A DNA stretch of 64,000 nt from Planctomycetota bacterium. GTDB lineage: Bacteria; Planctomycetota; Phycisphaerae; UBA1845; PWPN01. Shown here in pieces: positions 20,252-28,669 of this stretch. Numbering within the stretch: the stretch's first letter is position 1; the number at the start of each line of letters is the position of its first letter. Location of the stretch: assembly GCA_022711465.1 (NCBI GenBank), contig JAKLEZ010000003.1, positions 124,001 through 188,000 of the forward strand, in the 5' to 3' direction. The notes beneath the pieces were generated by a model. The model was not told the DNA's origin. It saw only the letters and a list, made by a program, of their open reading frames with translations, and did not search any database. The position numbers and the translations under genes are program-made.

Positions 20252-22000
20252 CTACAAGTCGGCCGACACCTGCAAGAGGCTCAGTGCCCGCTGTTGCAAA
20301 GCGGTGGGTCGAGCATACACCGTCATGGTCGCGTCGTCGGAGCGTTGGAATCGGACGCGGTTCTTCGACAACGTAGCCAAATCGGCCAGTAACGTCTGAA
20401 AACTGTGGACGGGTCGCCCGTCATGGGTCTGCTTCGTGGCGGCTTTCTGCTCGGCTCGCGGTGAGCGTTGGGCTCGCGCGACCACCGAAGTCCAGCGCGA
20501 TTGCCCGGCAGGCTGGTCATCATCCTCGAAGAGGATCGGAGCCCATGCCTTGCGCATGTGCCACTCCACATAGTACGCCAACATGCACAGCAGCACGTGT
20601 GCCCTCACCCGACCCTCCAGTCGGTGATGGATCGGTCGTACCTTCAAGTCCACCGTCTTGAGACTCCGAAACGCCCGCTCCGCCATCGCCAACCCTTTGT
20701 ACGCGCCAACGGTTTGATCTGCATCCAGCGTGCTGGCCGGCAGACTGGTCCGAACCACGTAGATCCCGTCCAAAGCGGCCTCGGCCGCGATGCTCTCTTC
20801 GTCCCGCTCGTACGTGAACGAGTCTTCCGTGACCTGAAGTTGAAAGTGCTTGGCCATCTTGAAGCGGTGAAGCACGCGCCCAACGCGCAAGGCGATTCGG
20901 TCCTTACCTCGCAGCCGATTCTTCTTTCGCTGCGTGGCCGCGACGATCGGATCCAACTCCTTCTCGGTGGCCGCCAGCAGTTCCTTCCGCTTGCGGGTCC
21001 GCTCGTCCGCCAGCAGCGGATTGCGGCAGGCCATGAGCCGCTCGCCCGGATAGGCCGGCGATGTGATCTCCGCCAGGTCCCGCTCATCAAACAGCGACGG
21101 GGCGACCGAACCTTCCTCCATCAACGCCCGGATCGCCGGGGCCCGCAACGCCGTGATCCAGTCCAGGCCGTTCGGCCGCAGTTCCTGCTCGATCCGCGCC
21201 TCGGTCAGCATGCCCCGGTCACCCACCAGCACCACCCGCTTAAGCTTGAAACGCTCCTGAATCTTCTCGATCTGCTTCGTCAGCGTCTTGGGGTCAGCGG
21301 TGTTTCCCTCGAACACCTCCACCCCTACCGGACAACCCTCCGCGTTGCACAGCAGTCCAAACACGATCTGCAGCTTGTTCTTCTTGCCGTCCCGACTGTG
21401 GCCGAACTTCGCCAGCGGACACGTCCGCCCTTCGTAGTACGTGCTCGTTACGTCGTAAAGAACCAGCGTATGTTCGGCCAGGTGCCGAGCCGCCAGCGCC
21501 TTCTCGATCGCCGCCTGCCGAGGCAACAGCCAATCCATCGCCGCATACAGATCATCTTCCGTTGCCGCGTTCACCGCCAGGGCTTCCCCCAGAGTCGTGA
21601 AGGCCGTCTCGCAGCCCAACCCCCGCGCCGTTGCCAGCTTGGATCGCGGATCGATCACCCGCGATGCGATCATTGCCACCACCAAGTCCCGCTCCAGCCC
21701 GCGCTTGGCGGCGACGATCCGCTCCAGACCCAACCGGCGCAACGTCCCCAACACGGCCGCGACATGCCCATGTGGCAAACTTCGCTGGATCTCGAACTCG
21801 CCCGACCCGCCAGGGCTGCCGGCGGGCACCAGTGCCATCGGCTCATCCGCCAAGACACGGCGCAGACTCTCGATCTTCCCCGGCGGCCAGTGGGTCAGAT
21901 TGGCCAACGTTCGCGACTTGACCTTCTTGCCTTCGCGATGACTCTCCCGCAGCAGAATCGCCGGCGGGGACGACCGATTGGGAACCGTGGCAATGTACAT
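20252..22000 (-). CDS. IS1634-family transposase (DDE type)
   Basis: The 582-residue protein begins MYIATVPNRSSPPAILLRES, the usual start of IS1634-family transposases, at the ATG at 22000. The DDE catalytic residues can be placed: first Asp in LYDVTSTYYEG (near residue 183), second Asp in LVGDRGML (near 260), and Glu in MAERAFRSLK (near 440), the last following a Tyr as in the IS4 superfamily. It has full length and no frameshift, so it is probably functional. There is no Shine-Dalgarno sequence. Instead a near-consensus sigma-70 promoter ends seven bases before the ATG, suggesting leaderless translation. It is a single-gene element with no cargo visible. Confidence 0.95.
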   Translation of the reverse strand: MYIATVPNRSSPPAILLRESHREGKKVKSRTLANLTHWPPGKIESLRRVLADEPMALVPAGSPGGSGEFEIQRSLPHGHVAAVLGTLRRLGLERIVAAKRGLERDLVVAMIASRVIDPRSKLATARGLGCETAFTTLGEALAVNAATEDDLYAAMDWLLPRQAAIEKALAARHLAEHTLVLYDVTSTYYEGRTCPLAKFGHSRDGKKNKLQIVFGLLCNAEGCPVGVEVFEGNTADPKTLTKQIEKIQERFKLKRVVLVGDRGMLTEARIEQELRPNGLDWITALRAPAIRALMEEGSVAPSLFDERDLAEITSPAYPGERLMACRNPLLADERTRKRKELLAATEKELDPIVAATQRKKNRLRGKDRIALRVGRVLHRFKMAKHFQLQVTEDSFTYERDEESIAAEAALDGIYVVRTSLPASTLDADQTVGAYKGLAMAERAFRSLKTVDLKVRPIHHRLEGRVRAHVLLCMLAYYVEWHMRKAWAPILFEDDDQPAGQSRWTSVVARAQRSPRAEQKAATKQTHDGRPVHSFQTLLADLATLSKNRVRFQRSDDATMTVYARPTALQQRALSLLQVSADL

Positions 22001-22006
22001 GCCGAC

Positions 22007-22035
22007 ATAATACCTGTGCATAACAACCCTGTCAA
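22007..22035 (-). promoter_or_regulatory. Near-consensus sigma-70 promoter of the transposase
   Basis: On the minus strand TTGACA (22035-22030) and TATTAT (22012-22007) are separated by exactly 17 bases. The expected transcription start falls at about 22000-22001, on or next to the transposase ATG, so the mRNA would have essentially no leader. Eleven of twelve positions match the consensus, which is much better than anything I see upstream of the host genes. Confidence 0.7.
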
Positions 22036-22307
22036 TACTATTATGCGCATTTACATGCCTACACAATCCGCACGAAAACGAACCTAGCCCCTTGGCAAAT
22101 CAGCGGTTAACGATGATCAAGGTATGGAACTTCCGCCTAAAAATCATCCTGACACCTTTTTCGGCGCGTTATGGGACTCAAAAAAACTGGTTTCAACTTC
22201 ATAAAGGCACTAGGCGCCACGGGCCCGCGATGATAGAATCATGATACATGGCCCGACCGTGGAGTGGGGCAGAATCGTTAACGTCATTTTTGGGGGGAGA
22301 GAGGACA

Positions 22308-23006
22308 ATGAGGCAATCAATCGCTCTTGTGGCTCTGTTGTGTGCGGGGATTGCAGCCCCGGCATTTGCGGATATGTCGATGACCCTTCGCAGTGGCAAC
22401 GGCGTGGCCGTTCCAGGGTCTGACTCCAACGTCCGAATGCTGATCGGTCCGGCCAACAGCAGCTTCGGCTATGCCCTGGGGGCCGCCGACTTCACCGCGG
22501 CGCGTGCCGGTGCAGCGGCTTTCGTGATCGCCCCTCACCCGGCATGGAAACAGCATCTGACCATAGACCCCGCCGCCAACTGGATTGGGACATCGGCCAG
22601 TGCGGCGGCAGAGGGCAGCACGGCCCTCTACGCGATCGACTTCACCATCACCGACGCTCTGATCGCATCGGCCACCATAGATTTCAGTTTCCTGGTGGAC
22701 AACGACCTGGGTGACACCCTCAACGAAGGGCTGTTCATCAACGGCAATGCCGTCGCGGGCACGAAGCTGTTGGGTGTGAAGGCCGAGCACTTCAACCAGG
22801 ATCACGCGTTCCTGAACCTTGACATCACCTCGCTGGTGCACGCCGGCCTCAACACCTTGTACATCAATGCTCCCGACTGGGGTGGTCCGGCGGGCATGCA
22901 GTTCAGTGCGAAGATCGACACCGTGGCGGTCCCGGCTCCGGGAGCGGCGCTGCTGGCCTCACTGGGCCTGGGTCTGACCGGCTGGATCCGTCGCAAGTTG
23001 GCCTAA
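22308..23006 (+). CDS. Small PEP-CTERM-type exported protein (variant PAP motif)
   Basis: The 232-residue protein has a clear signal peptide (MRQSIALVALLCAGIAAPAFA) and a beta-rich mature part of about 170 residues without an enzyme motif that I recognise. It ends in a sorting signal of PEP-CTERM type in which the motif reads VPAPGAALL, followed by a hydrophobic helix (LASLGLGLTGW) and IRRKLA. VPAP variants occur in planctomycete and proteobacterial members. The ATG at 22308 is preceded by a GGGGGGAGAGAGGA purine run. It lies just beyond the insertion sequence and is transcribed away from it. Probably surface-attached; function unknown. Confidence 0.8.
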   Translation: MRQSIALVALLCAGIAAPAFADMSMTLRSGNGVAVPGSDSNVRMLIGPANSSFGYALGAADFTAARAGAAAFVIAPHPAWKQHLTIDPAANWIGTSASAAAEGSTALYAIDFTITDALIASATIDFSFLVDNDLGDTLNEGLFINGNAVAGTKLLGVKAEHFNQDHAFLNLDITSLVHAGLNTLYINAPDWGGPAGMQFSAKIDTVAVPAPGAALLASLGLGLTGWIRRKLA

Positions 23007-23050
23007 CAGGTCGGCCTGAAGGACCGGCTCTGAGAGGATGGTCGTGTGAC

Positions 23051-23086
23051 GAGAGGCCGCTCCAGCGGGGGCGGTCTCTCTCTTTA
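23051..23086 (+). terminator. Intrinsic terminator between convergent genes
   Basis: A 13-base stem (23051-23063 with 23068-23080, two G-T pairs) closes a four-base loop AGCG and is followed by TCTTTA. It lies 45 bases after the PEP-CTERM stop and just before the stop of the convergent gene at 23098, so it may act in both directions. Confidence 0.65.
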
Positions 23087-23097
23087 TGAGGCGACAG

Positions 23098-24693
23098 TTA
23101 CGGACAGGCGGCGGACGGGATCGTCGGGCCGGTCCAGCAGGCCGCGAACGCGCTGAAGTCTTCCCCGGTGATGGCGCCACGCTCGCCGGCCCGGTCGAAG
23201 CATCGGCACTGCGTCGACAACGAACCGCCGGGCGTCGAGCCGGTGAAGCAGGTCTGGAAGACGCCGAAGTCCGCCTGATCGACATCCGAATCGCCGTCCG
23301 CGTCGGCCCAGGGGCTATTGCACGCCCTGGCGATGGTCACGTCCAGACCGGTCAGGTCGCCCCCGAACCACGCGTTGGGACCGAAGTTGACGACGAAGTC
23401 GAGCTTGTCTCCGGCCGCGACGGTGAGGACCTCGTTGTAGGCCACGTGATTCGACGTGCCGCTGGCAGCAATGCCCAGGGGCGCATAGCCGTAGTTGCCG
23501 TCGATGACACCGTCCAACAGGGATGTGCCGATGTAAACGGGACCGTCGTTCATGGTGCCGTTGAGCAGGATATGGACGTCGGTGGTGGTTTCCTCGCACC
23601 CGTAGAATAGGGCGTCGACGCTGACGGTCATGTCGGCGGGCGCCGTCCAGCGGATCATCGGTGCGTAAGAATCGCCATAGGCGGCGGGGTGCAGCATGAC
23701 CTTGTGCGGCGCCCACCACTGGACGGGGCCGCCCTGGGGCACATCGCTGTTCGTATAGAATACGCAGCCTGCGTTCAGGTCTCCACCGGGGTTGCCCCAG
23801 TAACCGATCTGCCCGTTGCTGCCCGGCCAGTCGTAATACGCCGGCCAGGTGTACGATCCGTCGGGGTAGACAGCCGGATCGAACGAATCCGCCAGATAGA
23901 CGCCGTACGTCCATTGCCGGTGCGGGTTGGCTCCTTTGGCGAAGTCCCTGTCCAGAACCCAGTCGGTGACGGTCAGGTCGGCCAGCTTGGTGATGGTCAC
24001 ATCGAGGCCGGTCAAGTCGCCGGCATAGCCGTTGCCGCCGTACCCGCAAACGAAGTCGAGTTTGTCTCCGGCCATGAGGTCGAGGACGCCGTTGTAGCCC
24101 ACGCTATTCGACGCACCGCTGGCGGGGATGCCCAGAGGAGCATAGCCATAATTGCCGTCGATGACGCCGTCCAGCAGGTGGGTACCGGTGTAGCTGGGGC
24201 CGTCGTACATGGTCCCGTTGAGCAGGATATGAACGTCGGTTGTGGCGTTCTCACACCCGTAGAACAGGGCGTCGACCGAAACCCTCATATCCGAGGGTGC
24301 GGTCCAGCGGATCACGGGGGCATATCCTCCGCCGATGGCCGCGGGGTGGAGCATGACCTTTCGCGGCGCCCACCATTGAACCGGGCCGCCCAGGGGTGCG
24401 TCGCTGTTGGTGTAGAAGACAGCGCCGGCCCCGAGGTCGCCGCCGGGGTTGCCCCAGTAGCCGATCTGGGCGTCGGTGCCCGGGAAATCGTAATACGCTG
24501 GCCAAGTGTACCACCCGTCAGGATAGGATGGGTTCAGTGCGTCCTCGAGATAGACGCCGTAGGTCCACTGCCCGTTCGGGTTGGGCCCTTTAGAGAAGTC
24601 TCTGTCCAAGACCCAGTCGGTCGCGACGGCCGGCGAGCCTGGGCCGGCGACCAGAACCAAGGCTACGAGAACCATCAGTGCAGGCTTTCCCAC
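23098..24693 (-). CDS. Exported protein with two tandem copies of a domain and a dockerin-like tail
   Basis: The 531-residue protein has a signal peptide (GKPALMVLVALVLVAG) and two copies of a domain of about 215 residues, roughly 24-240 and 243-455. Both start TDWVLDRDF-KG-NP, continue QWTYGVYL, YTWPAYYD, IGYWGNPGGDL, FYTNSDxPxGGPVQWWAP, LFYGCE, LLNGTM, LLDGVIDGNYGYAPLGI and end DLTGLDVTI. Near-identity at protein level points to an internal duplication. The C-terminal module (WADADGDSDVDQADFG and a degenerate second loop, with cysteines) matches that at 16739. The start is taken as GTG 24693 because AGGAG lies seven bases upstream; an in-frame GTG at 24714 is the alternative. Function unknown, possibly carbohydrate-binding beta-sandwiches. 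Confidence 0.8.
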   Translation of the reverse strand: MGKPALMVLVALVLVAGPGSPAVATDWVLDRDFSKGPNPNGQWTYGVYLEDALNPSYPDGWYTWPAYYDFPGTDAQIGYWGNPGGDLGAGAVFYTNSDAPLGGPVQWWAPRKVMLHPAAIGGGYAPVIRWTAPSDMRVSVDALFYGCENATTDVHILLNGTMYDGPSYTGTHLLDGVIDGNYGYAPLGIPASGASNSVGYNGVLDLMAGDKLDFVCGYGGNGYAGDLTGLDVTITKLADLTVTDWVLDRDFAKGANPHRQWTYGVYLADSFDPAVYPDGSYTWPAYYDWPGSNGQIGYWGNPGGDLNAGCVFYTNSDVPQGGPVQWWAPHKVMLHPAAYGDSYAPMIRWTAPADMTVSVDALFYGCEETTTDVHILLNGTMNDGPVYIGTSLLDGVIDGNYGYAPLGIAASGTSNHVAYNEVLTVAAGDKLDFVVNFGPNAWFGGDLTGLDVTIARACNSPWADADGDSDVDQADFGVFQTCFTGSTPGGSLSTQCRCFDRAGERGAITGEDFSAFAACWTGPTIPSAACP

Positions 24694-25264
24694 GATCAAG
24701 CTCCTTTCTCTCACATTGGATGGATCGGCAACATAGGCCCTCTCGACTCAGACTGGTGGATGTGGATGAGAGACTTGCGGGAACGACACGCCTCCTCGCG
24801 GTCTTCTCTCCGAGACCCTGATGAGAGGCAAGCCCATGCGGCCGACCTCCGGCCCGGACTCGTACTCCCTCGCCACGACGCGCCTCATCAACCGACTTGC
24901 GAATCCGCTTCTCGCCACCCGGATCCCACGGGAGCGGGGTCAGATCCGATATCCACGGGGACGACAGGTCGTAAGACATCTTACAACAGGCCGGGCACGT
25001 TGTCCAGGAAAAACACGGCGATTGGAGAATGTCGAGCACGGCCGAGTACCGGCGACAGGAGAAGGGTGTACCGACGCCGTTGGCCCCAACGACCCTGCGT
25101 TGCCCCCGGTCAGCGTAACCTGTCGACTTGGCAACCACCGGCCGCCAATCGATTCGACCCGTTCTGTGCTGTACACTGTCCGCGACAGACCGGTTCGAAG
25201 GGGACCCAGCGTCCCCTTTCTGAAGGCCCGGTCGCCAGTTGTCCGTCCGAGAGGGTCGTCGTTC
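24694..25264. other. 570-base divergent intergenic region
   Basis: The region separates the divergent duplicated-domain gene and the GH20/84-like gene. Apart from the palindrome at 24968-24987 and a Shine-Dalgarno-like GAGAGGG before 25265, I see no coding frame with a real start and no RNA gene. The frame of the downstream gene stays open through it but the translation is low-complexity. Confidence 0.5.
24968..24987. promoter_or_regulatory. Palindrome, possible operator
   Basis: GTAAGA-CA-TCTTAC (24971-24984) is a perfect inverted repeat, and the two bases outside the flanking mismatch pair as well, giving a 20-base near-palindrome. It lies in a divergent intergenic region about 280 bases before the GH20/84-like start and about 280 bases before the duplicated-domain gene start, where an operator could serve both genes. 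It shares the core GTAAGA...ATCTTA with the site at 20041-20054. Confidence 0.35.
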
Positions 25265-27268
25265 ATGCCAACGTGCCGTCGCCTGATGATCGCCATCCTC
25301 CTGAGCCTGACGCCGGTCGCCTGGGGCGGGCCGGCAGCCGAGAGCGTCTCCGAGGAAGCCGTTCGGCAGTGGATTCGGTACCTCGTGCCGCTGCCCAAGC
25401 AGGTCCAGCTGACCGCAGCGGTCACCGTGCCGGGCTCACAGATTGCCGTGGTCATTCCCGGTGATGCCGATCGGCTCACGTCCCAAGCCCGAGCGGAGTT
25501 GTACGCGGCCTTGGACACCGAAGCCGGGCGAGGCGGCACTCCCTGCTTCACGATCACACTCAAGGTCGGCGGCGCGGAGGCCGCCCCCCTGGCCGGGTTA
25601 CCGCACCGCGACCAGGCTTACCTGATTCGTCCGACGGCCGACGGTACCGGCCTACTGCTCGTCGGCGGTGGCGAGCGCGGGCTCTACTACGCCGCCAAGA
25701 CACTCCAGCAGTTGGTGAAGACCAAGGCCGCCGGCGGGAAAGTCCAGATCCCGCTGGTCACGATCACCGACTGGCCGGACATGGAGGACCGCGGCTTCTG
25801 GGGAGCGGACAGCTCCATGCATCTTCGCTGGATGTCCGACCGGAAGTTGAACTATGACGAGCAGATCTCGCACTGTGGCGTGGACAAGGACAAGGTCTGC
25901 TTGGTCAGGTACGCGCCCTACAAGCAGCGAATGATCGACGAAGGCCCGACGTACGGGATCAATCCGGTGCCGGTCGTGCTGCACCTCGAGCAGCTCCAGA
26001 ATTCGGGGCTTTTCGAAGCCTATCCCGAGCTGGCGGGCAAGAATGGGCGGCCGGGCTCGATCTGCTATTCGAACCCCCTGTTCGTTGACATTCTCTCGCA
26101 GTGGTTATTGCTCTGGCGGGGCAAACCGGGCGTGAAGGAGGTTGACGTCTGGATGGCCGAGAACCTCAGGGGTGAGAAGGGCTGCCAATGCGCGTCGTGT
26201 GCCGGGGAGAACCGCAACGTTTTGGAGACCCGAGCTATTGTTGCCGCGTGGAAGAAAGCTCTGGGCCAGCAGCCCGACCTTGGCCTGCGCATCCTGACCA
26301 GCGAGGAGACCGAGAAGAGCAATCCCCGGGTTTTTGCCGAGCTGCCCAAGAAGGTGAAGATCTGGTACTACCACAGTCTGTTCACCTACAACGCGAGCGA
26401 GAAGCCGATGATCCGGCCGTACCTGCTGGGGGCGATAAAGGAGGGCCGCTGGCTTGGCGTTTGTGCGAACGTCTGCGCGATCGTGGGCACCTACCAGCCG
26501 TTCACTGGGCCCCACTTCATTCACTTCCGCATGAACGAGTTCGTGGACAAGGGGCTGTCCGGTTTGCTCGGCTATCCCGTGCCCACCATGGACCACGTGC
26601 GGTTCAACGCCGAGGCCGCCGCGGAATGGTCCTGGAACGCCAAGGGCCGCTCGCCGCACGAGTTTGCCCGCTCGTGGGCGGTGCGCCAGGGCTTCAAGGA
26701 TCCGGCCCGGTTCGCCGAGTGGTCCGATGTCCACGGCCCGGTGGCGTGGGATGTCTACGGGAGCGAGTTCCCATCGGGCGAGAAACGCAGGTTTCCGGGC
26801 AAGGTCGCCGAACTGCTCAAACAGGGCAAGCTGCCCGAGTTGGGCGTTGTGCTGTGGGACGTGTATGCCCTGCCCTGGGGCGATATCAAGTCCGTCGAGC
26901 AACTGGAGGGCGACTTCAAGCACGCGGCGAGATCGGTTGAGCTCGCCCGCGAGCTGGGCATCCCCGAGTTCCTCCAGGAGAGCCTGGTGGTCCAGGGCTA
27001 CGTCAACGCCCTCAAGGCTCTCTGGGAGTTGAAACGGATCGTTCGATCCGGCGGCGTCGCCGAGGCCGACAAGCCGGCCGCCGGCAGAATGTTCAAGATG
27101 TATCTGGAGGGACTGGAGCAGGCCCGCGCCGCCCTGCCCGCGTGGGAGGCGGCCATTCCGGAGCGTTCGTCGAGCCAGAAGTACACGGACGCGGCGGTCC
27201 AAGTCGTAACCGGGATGATCGCCGAGATGAAGGCGACGGCCGGCGAGCTCGGCTGCGCAGGCCGGTAG
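25265..27268 (+). CDS. Exported GH20/GH84-like glycoside hydrolase (hexosaminidase-like)
   Basis: The 667-residue protein has a signal peptide (MPTCRRLMIAILLSLTPVAWGG) from the ATG at 25265, with GAGAGGG upstream. Residues about 40-165 match the zincin-like N-terminal domain that precedes catalytic barrels of GH20 and GH84 enzymes (VPLPKQVQL; QAYLIRPTADGTGLLLVGGGERGLYYAAKTLQQL), and the barrel begins ITDWPDMEDRGFWGA. A Cys cluster, GEKGCQCASCAGENRN, in the barrel may bind a metal or form a disulfide. A C-terminal helical part (about 520-660) follows. I could not place the GH20 Asp-Glu pair, so activity on N-acetylhexosamines is inferred only. A Tat-exported glycosidase-like gene follows closely. 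Confidence 0.7.
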   Translation: MPTCRRLMIAILLSLTPVAWGGPAAESVSEEAVRQWIRYLVPLPKQVQLTAAVTVPGSQIAVVIPGDADRLTSQARAELYAALDTEAGRGGTPCFTITLKVGGAEAAPLAGLPHRDQAYLIRPTADGTGLLLVGGGERGLYYAAKTLQQLVKTKAAGGKVQIPLVTITDWPDMEDRGFWGADSSMHLRWMSDRKLNYDEQISHCGVDKDKVCLVRYAPYKQRMIDEGPTYGINPVPVVLHLEQLQNSGLFEAYPELAGKNGRPGSICYSNPLFVDILSQWLLLWRGKPGVKEVDVWMAENLRGEKGCQCASCAGENRNVLETRAIVAAWKKALGQQPDLGLRILTSEETEKSNPRVFAELPKKVKIWYYHSLFTYNASEKPMIRPYLLGAIKEGRWLGVCANVCAIVGTYQPFTGPHFIHFRMNEFVDKGLSGLLGYPVPTMDHVRFNAEAAAEWSWNAKGRSPHEFARSWAVRQGFKDPARFAEWSDVHGPVAWDVYGSEFPSGEKRRFPGKVAELLKQGKLPELGVVLWDVYALPWGDIKSVEQLEGDFKHAARSVELARELGIPEFLQESLVVQGYVNALKALWELKRIVRSGGVAEADKPAAGRMFKMYLEGLEQARAALPAWEAAIPERSSSQKYTDAAVQVVTGMIAEMKATAGELGCAGR

Positions 27269-27357
27269 GTTGCGTCCCCCGACCTGTCCGCAGCGGCCTG
27301 GCCCAGACGGCCCTGCGGGATCTCCAGACGGACTCGCGGCACGAAAGGACGTTTCTC

Positions 27358-28572
27358 ATGGAACCAGTTGATCGACGGTCGTTCCTTCGCGGGTCTCTGG
27401 GTGTTGCGGCGGGGGTCGTGGCTGGCGGTGCATGCCTGGAGAGCCCGGCGCAGTCGGCGGAGGCTGACCTGCCTCAGCCGTGTCCGCCGGGAGCGTGGCG
27501 CAAGCACGGAGTGGTCCTGGCCCCGACCGAGCCCTGGGAGGGCGACCACATCCAGAACTTCACCTGCCCCTGCGAGCCGCTCGACAGGAACAAATGGCGG
27601 CTCTGGTACTCGGTCTGCGGTTCGACCAAGGCGTACACGATCGCGTACGCCGAGGGTGAGCCGGGCGGCCCGATGAAGAAGCATCCCGTCGAGCGCCGGT
27701 CCGGGCGACCAGGCGACGGGGCCTTTGCCCTCGGGCATCTGCCCGACACGTGGAATCCGGTCCAGGTGGTCCACCTCCCGCTGGCCAACGGCAAGCACCG
27801 GATCTACTTCTGGGTCCACGGTCCCGGGATTGCCCGCTACCTGGCGGCGGACAGCGAGGACGGGCACCGATTCCAGGTTATCGATCCGCGGCGGCCGGTT
27901 CTCTATCACCCGCACGACCGGGCCGCTTGCGGTGTGCCTTCGCCGGATGGGCTCGTACTCCACAAGGCCCCCAGCAAGGACCGGCCGGCCGACGAGCCGC
28001 TCGCGGCCTCGCACCTGATCTCCAACGATGCCACGAACGTCTACCAGCTTCCTGACGGGTCGTTCGAGCTGTACTCCGTCGGGCTGGTCCAGGTTCCCAA
28101 GGATGACCCGGCCTACGTCGGGGAAGACAACGCCCCCGGTCTGCTCCGGGTCGTGGACCGCTATGCTTCCGAAGACGGCCTTCGCTTCGAGAAGCGCACC
28201 CGGATCATCCAGCGCGACGCCCTGGACCCGGCGGATCAGCAGTTCTACTACCTTGCGGTCACCCGAACGCCCAAGGGGCGGGTCGGCATGCTCGGCCACT
28301 ATCGCGTCCGAGCCCAGACCATGGATCTGGAGTGGTGCTTCTCGGCCGACGGTCTGAAATGGGCACGCCCGCGGCGCACTCCATGGCTGCCCCGCGGCGA
28401 CAGGAGCCAGCCGGACTCGTACGGCATTTACGCGTCCAGCTCGATCGTGCCGCATCAGGGCCGGCATCACCTCTTCTACACCGGGGTCAACAGCGCTCAC
28501 AACGAGAAGGACTCACACGGCAAGCCGAGAACTGTGGTCATGCTTGCCACCACTGAATCCCTCTGGCGCTAG
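27358..28572 (+). CDS. Tat-exported GH43-like beta-propeller protein
   Basis: The 404-residue protein starts with a twin-arginine signal (VDRRSFLRGSLGVAAGVVAGGACL) at the ATG at 27358, with GAAAGGA upstream. The mature part shows propeller-type strands, among them SEDGLRFEKR and SADGLKWARP, which parallel the S-x-DGL-x-W strands of the protein at 14149. LYHPHDRAACGVPSPDG and LFYTGVNSAHNEKDS lie where substrate-binding loops occur in GH43/GH32/GH130-like enzymes. No catalytic residues can be assigned with confidence. It lies 89 bases behind the GH20/84-like gene, suggesting a glycan-degrading operon, and converges with the symporter gene. Confidence 0.6.
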   Translation: MEPVDRRSFLRGSLGVAAGVVAGGACLESPAQSAEADLPQPCPPGAWRKHGVVLAPTEPWEGDHIQNFTCPCEPLDRNKWRLWYSVCGSTKAYTIAYAEGEPGGPMKKHPVERRSGRPGDGAFALGHLPDTWNPVQVVHLPLANGKHRIYFWVHGPGIARYLAADSEDGHRFQVIDPRRPVLYHPHDRAACGVPSPDGLVLHKAPSKDRPADEPLAASHLISNDATNVYQLPDGSFELYSVGLVQVPKDDPAYVGEDNAPGLLRVVDRYASEDGLRFEKRTRIIQRDALDPADQQFYYLAVTRTPKGRVGMLGHYRVRAQTMDLEWCFSADGLKWARPRRTPWLPRGDRSQPDSYGIYASSSIVPHQGRHHLFYTGVNSAHNEKDSHGKPRTVVMLATTESLWR

Positions 28573-28669
28573 ACCGCGAGATTGCGCCGACCGCTGGGCT
28601 TGCGGGTTCCATGTCCCGTCCGAGGCGATACCCCGAGCATCATCGCCGTTGCGGATCGGCGCGGGAGGC

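Larger units (their letters stand above)
20252..22035 (-). mobile_element. IS1634-family insertion sequence (minimum extent)
   Basis: The element is defined by an intact IS1634-type transposase gene and its promoter. The true ends probably lie up to about 100-150 bases further out on each side. I compared both flanks and could not find a convincing terminal inverted repeat or target-site duplication. The flank at 22001-22200 is clearly more AT-rich than the surrounding genome. The element sits between two PEP-CTERM genes. Confidence 0.75.

Noticed and set aside
20468..22087. 539-residue open frame opposite the transposase
   Set aside because: Antisense to an intact IS1634 transposase, with low-complexity Arg/Gln/His translation and no ribosome site.
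20150..22200. Terminal inverted repeats of the insertion sequence
   Set aside because: Compared by eye, the two flanks only share scattered short matches such as GATTT and GCCAA, below what I would call a repeat.
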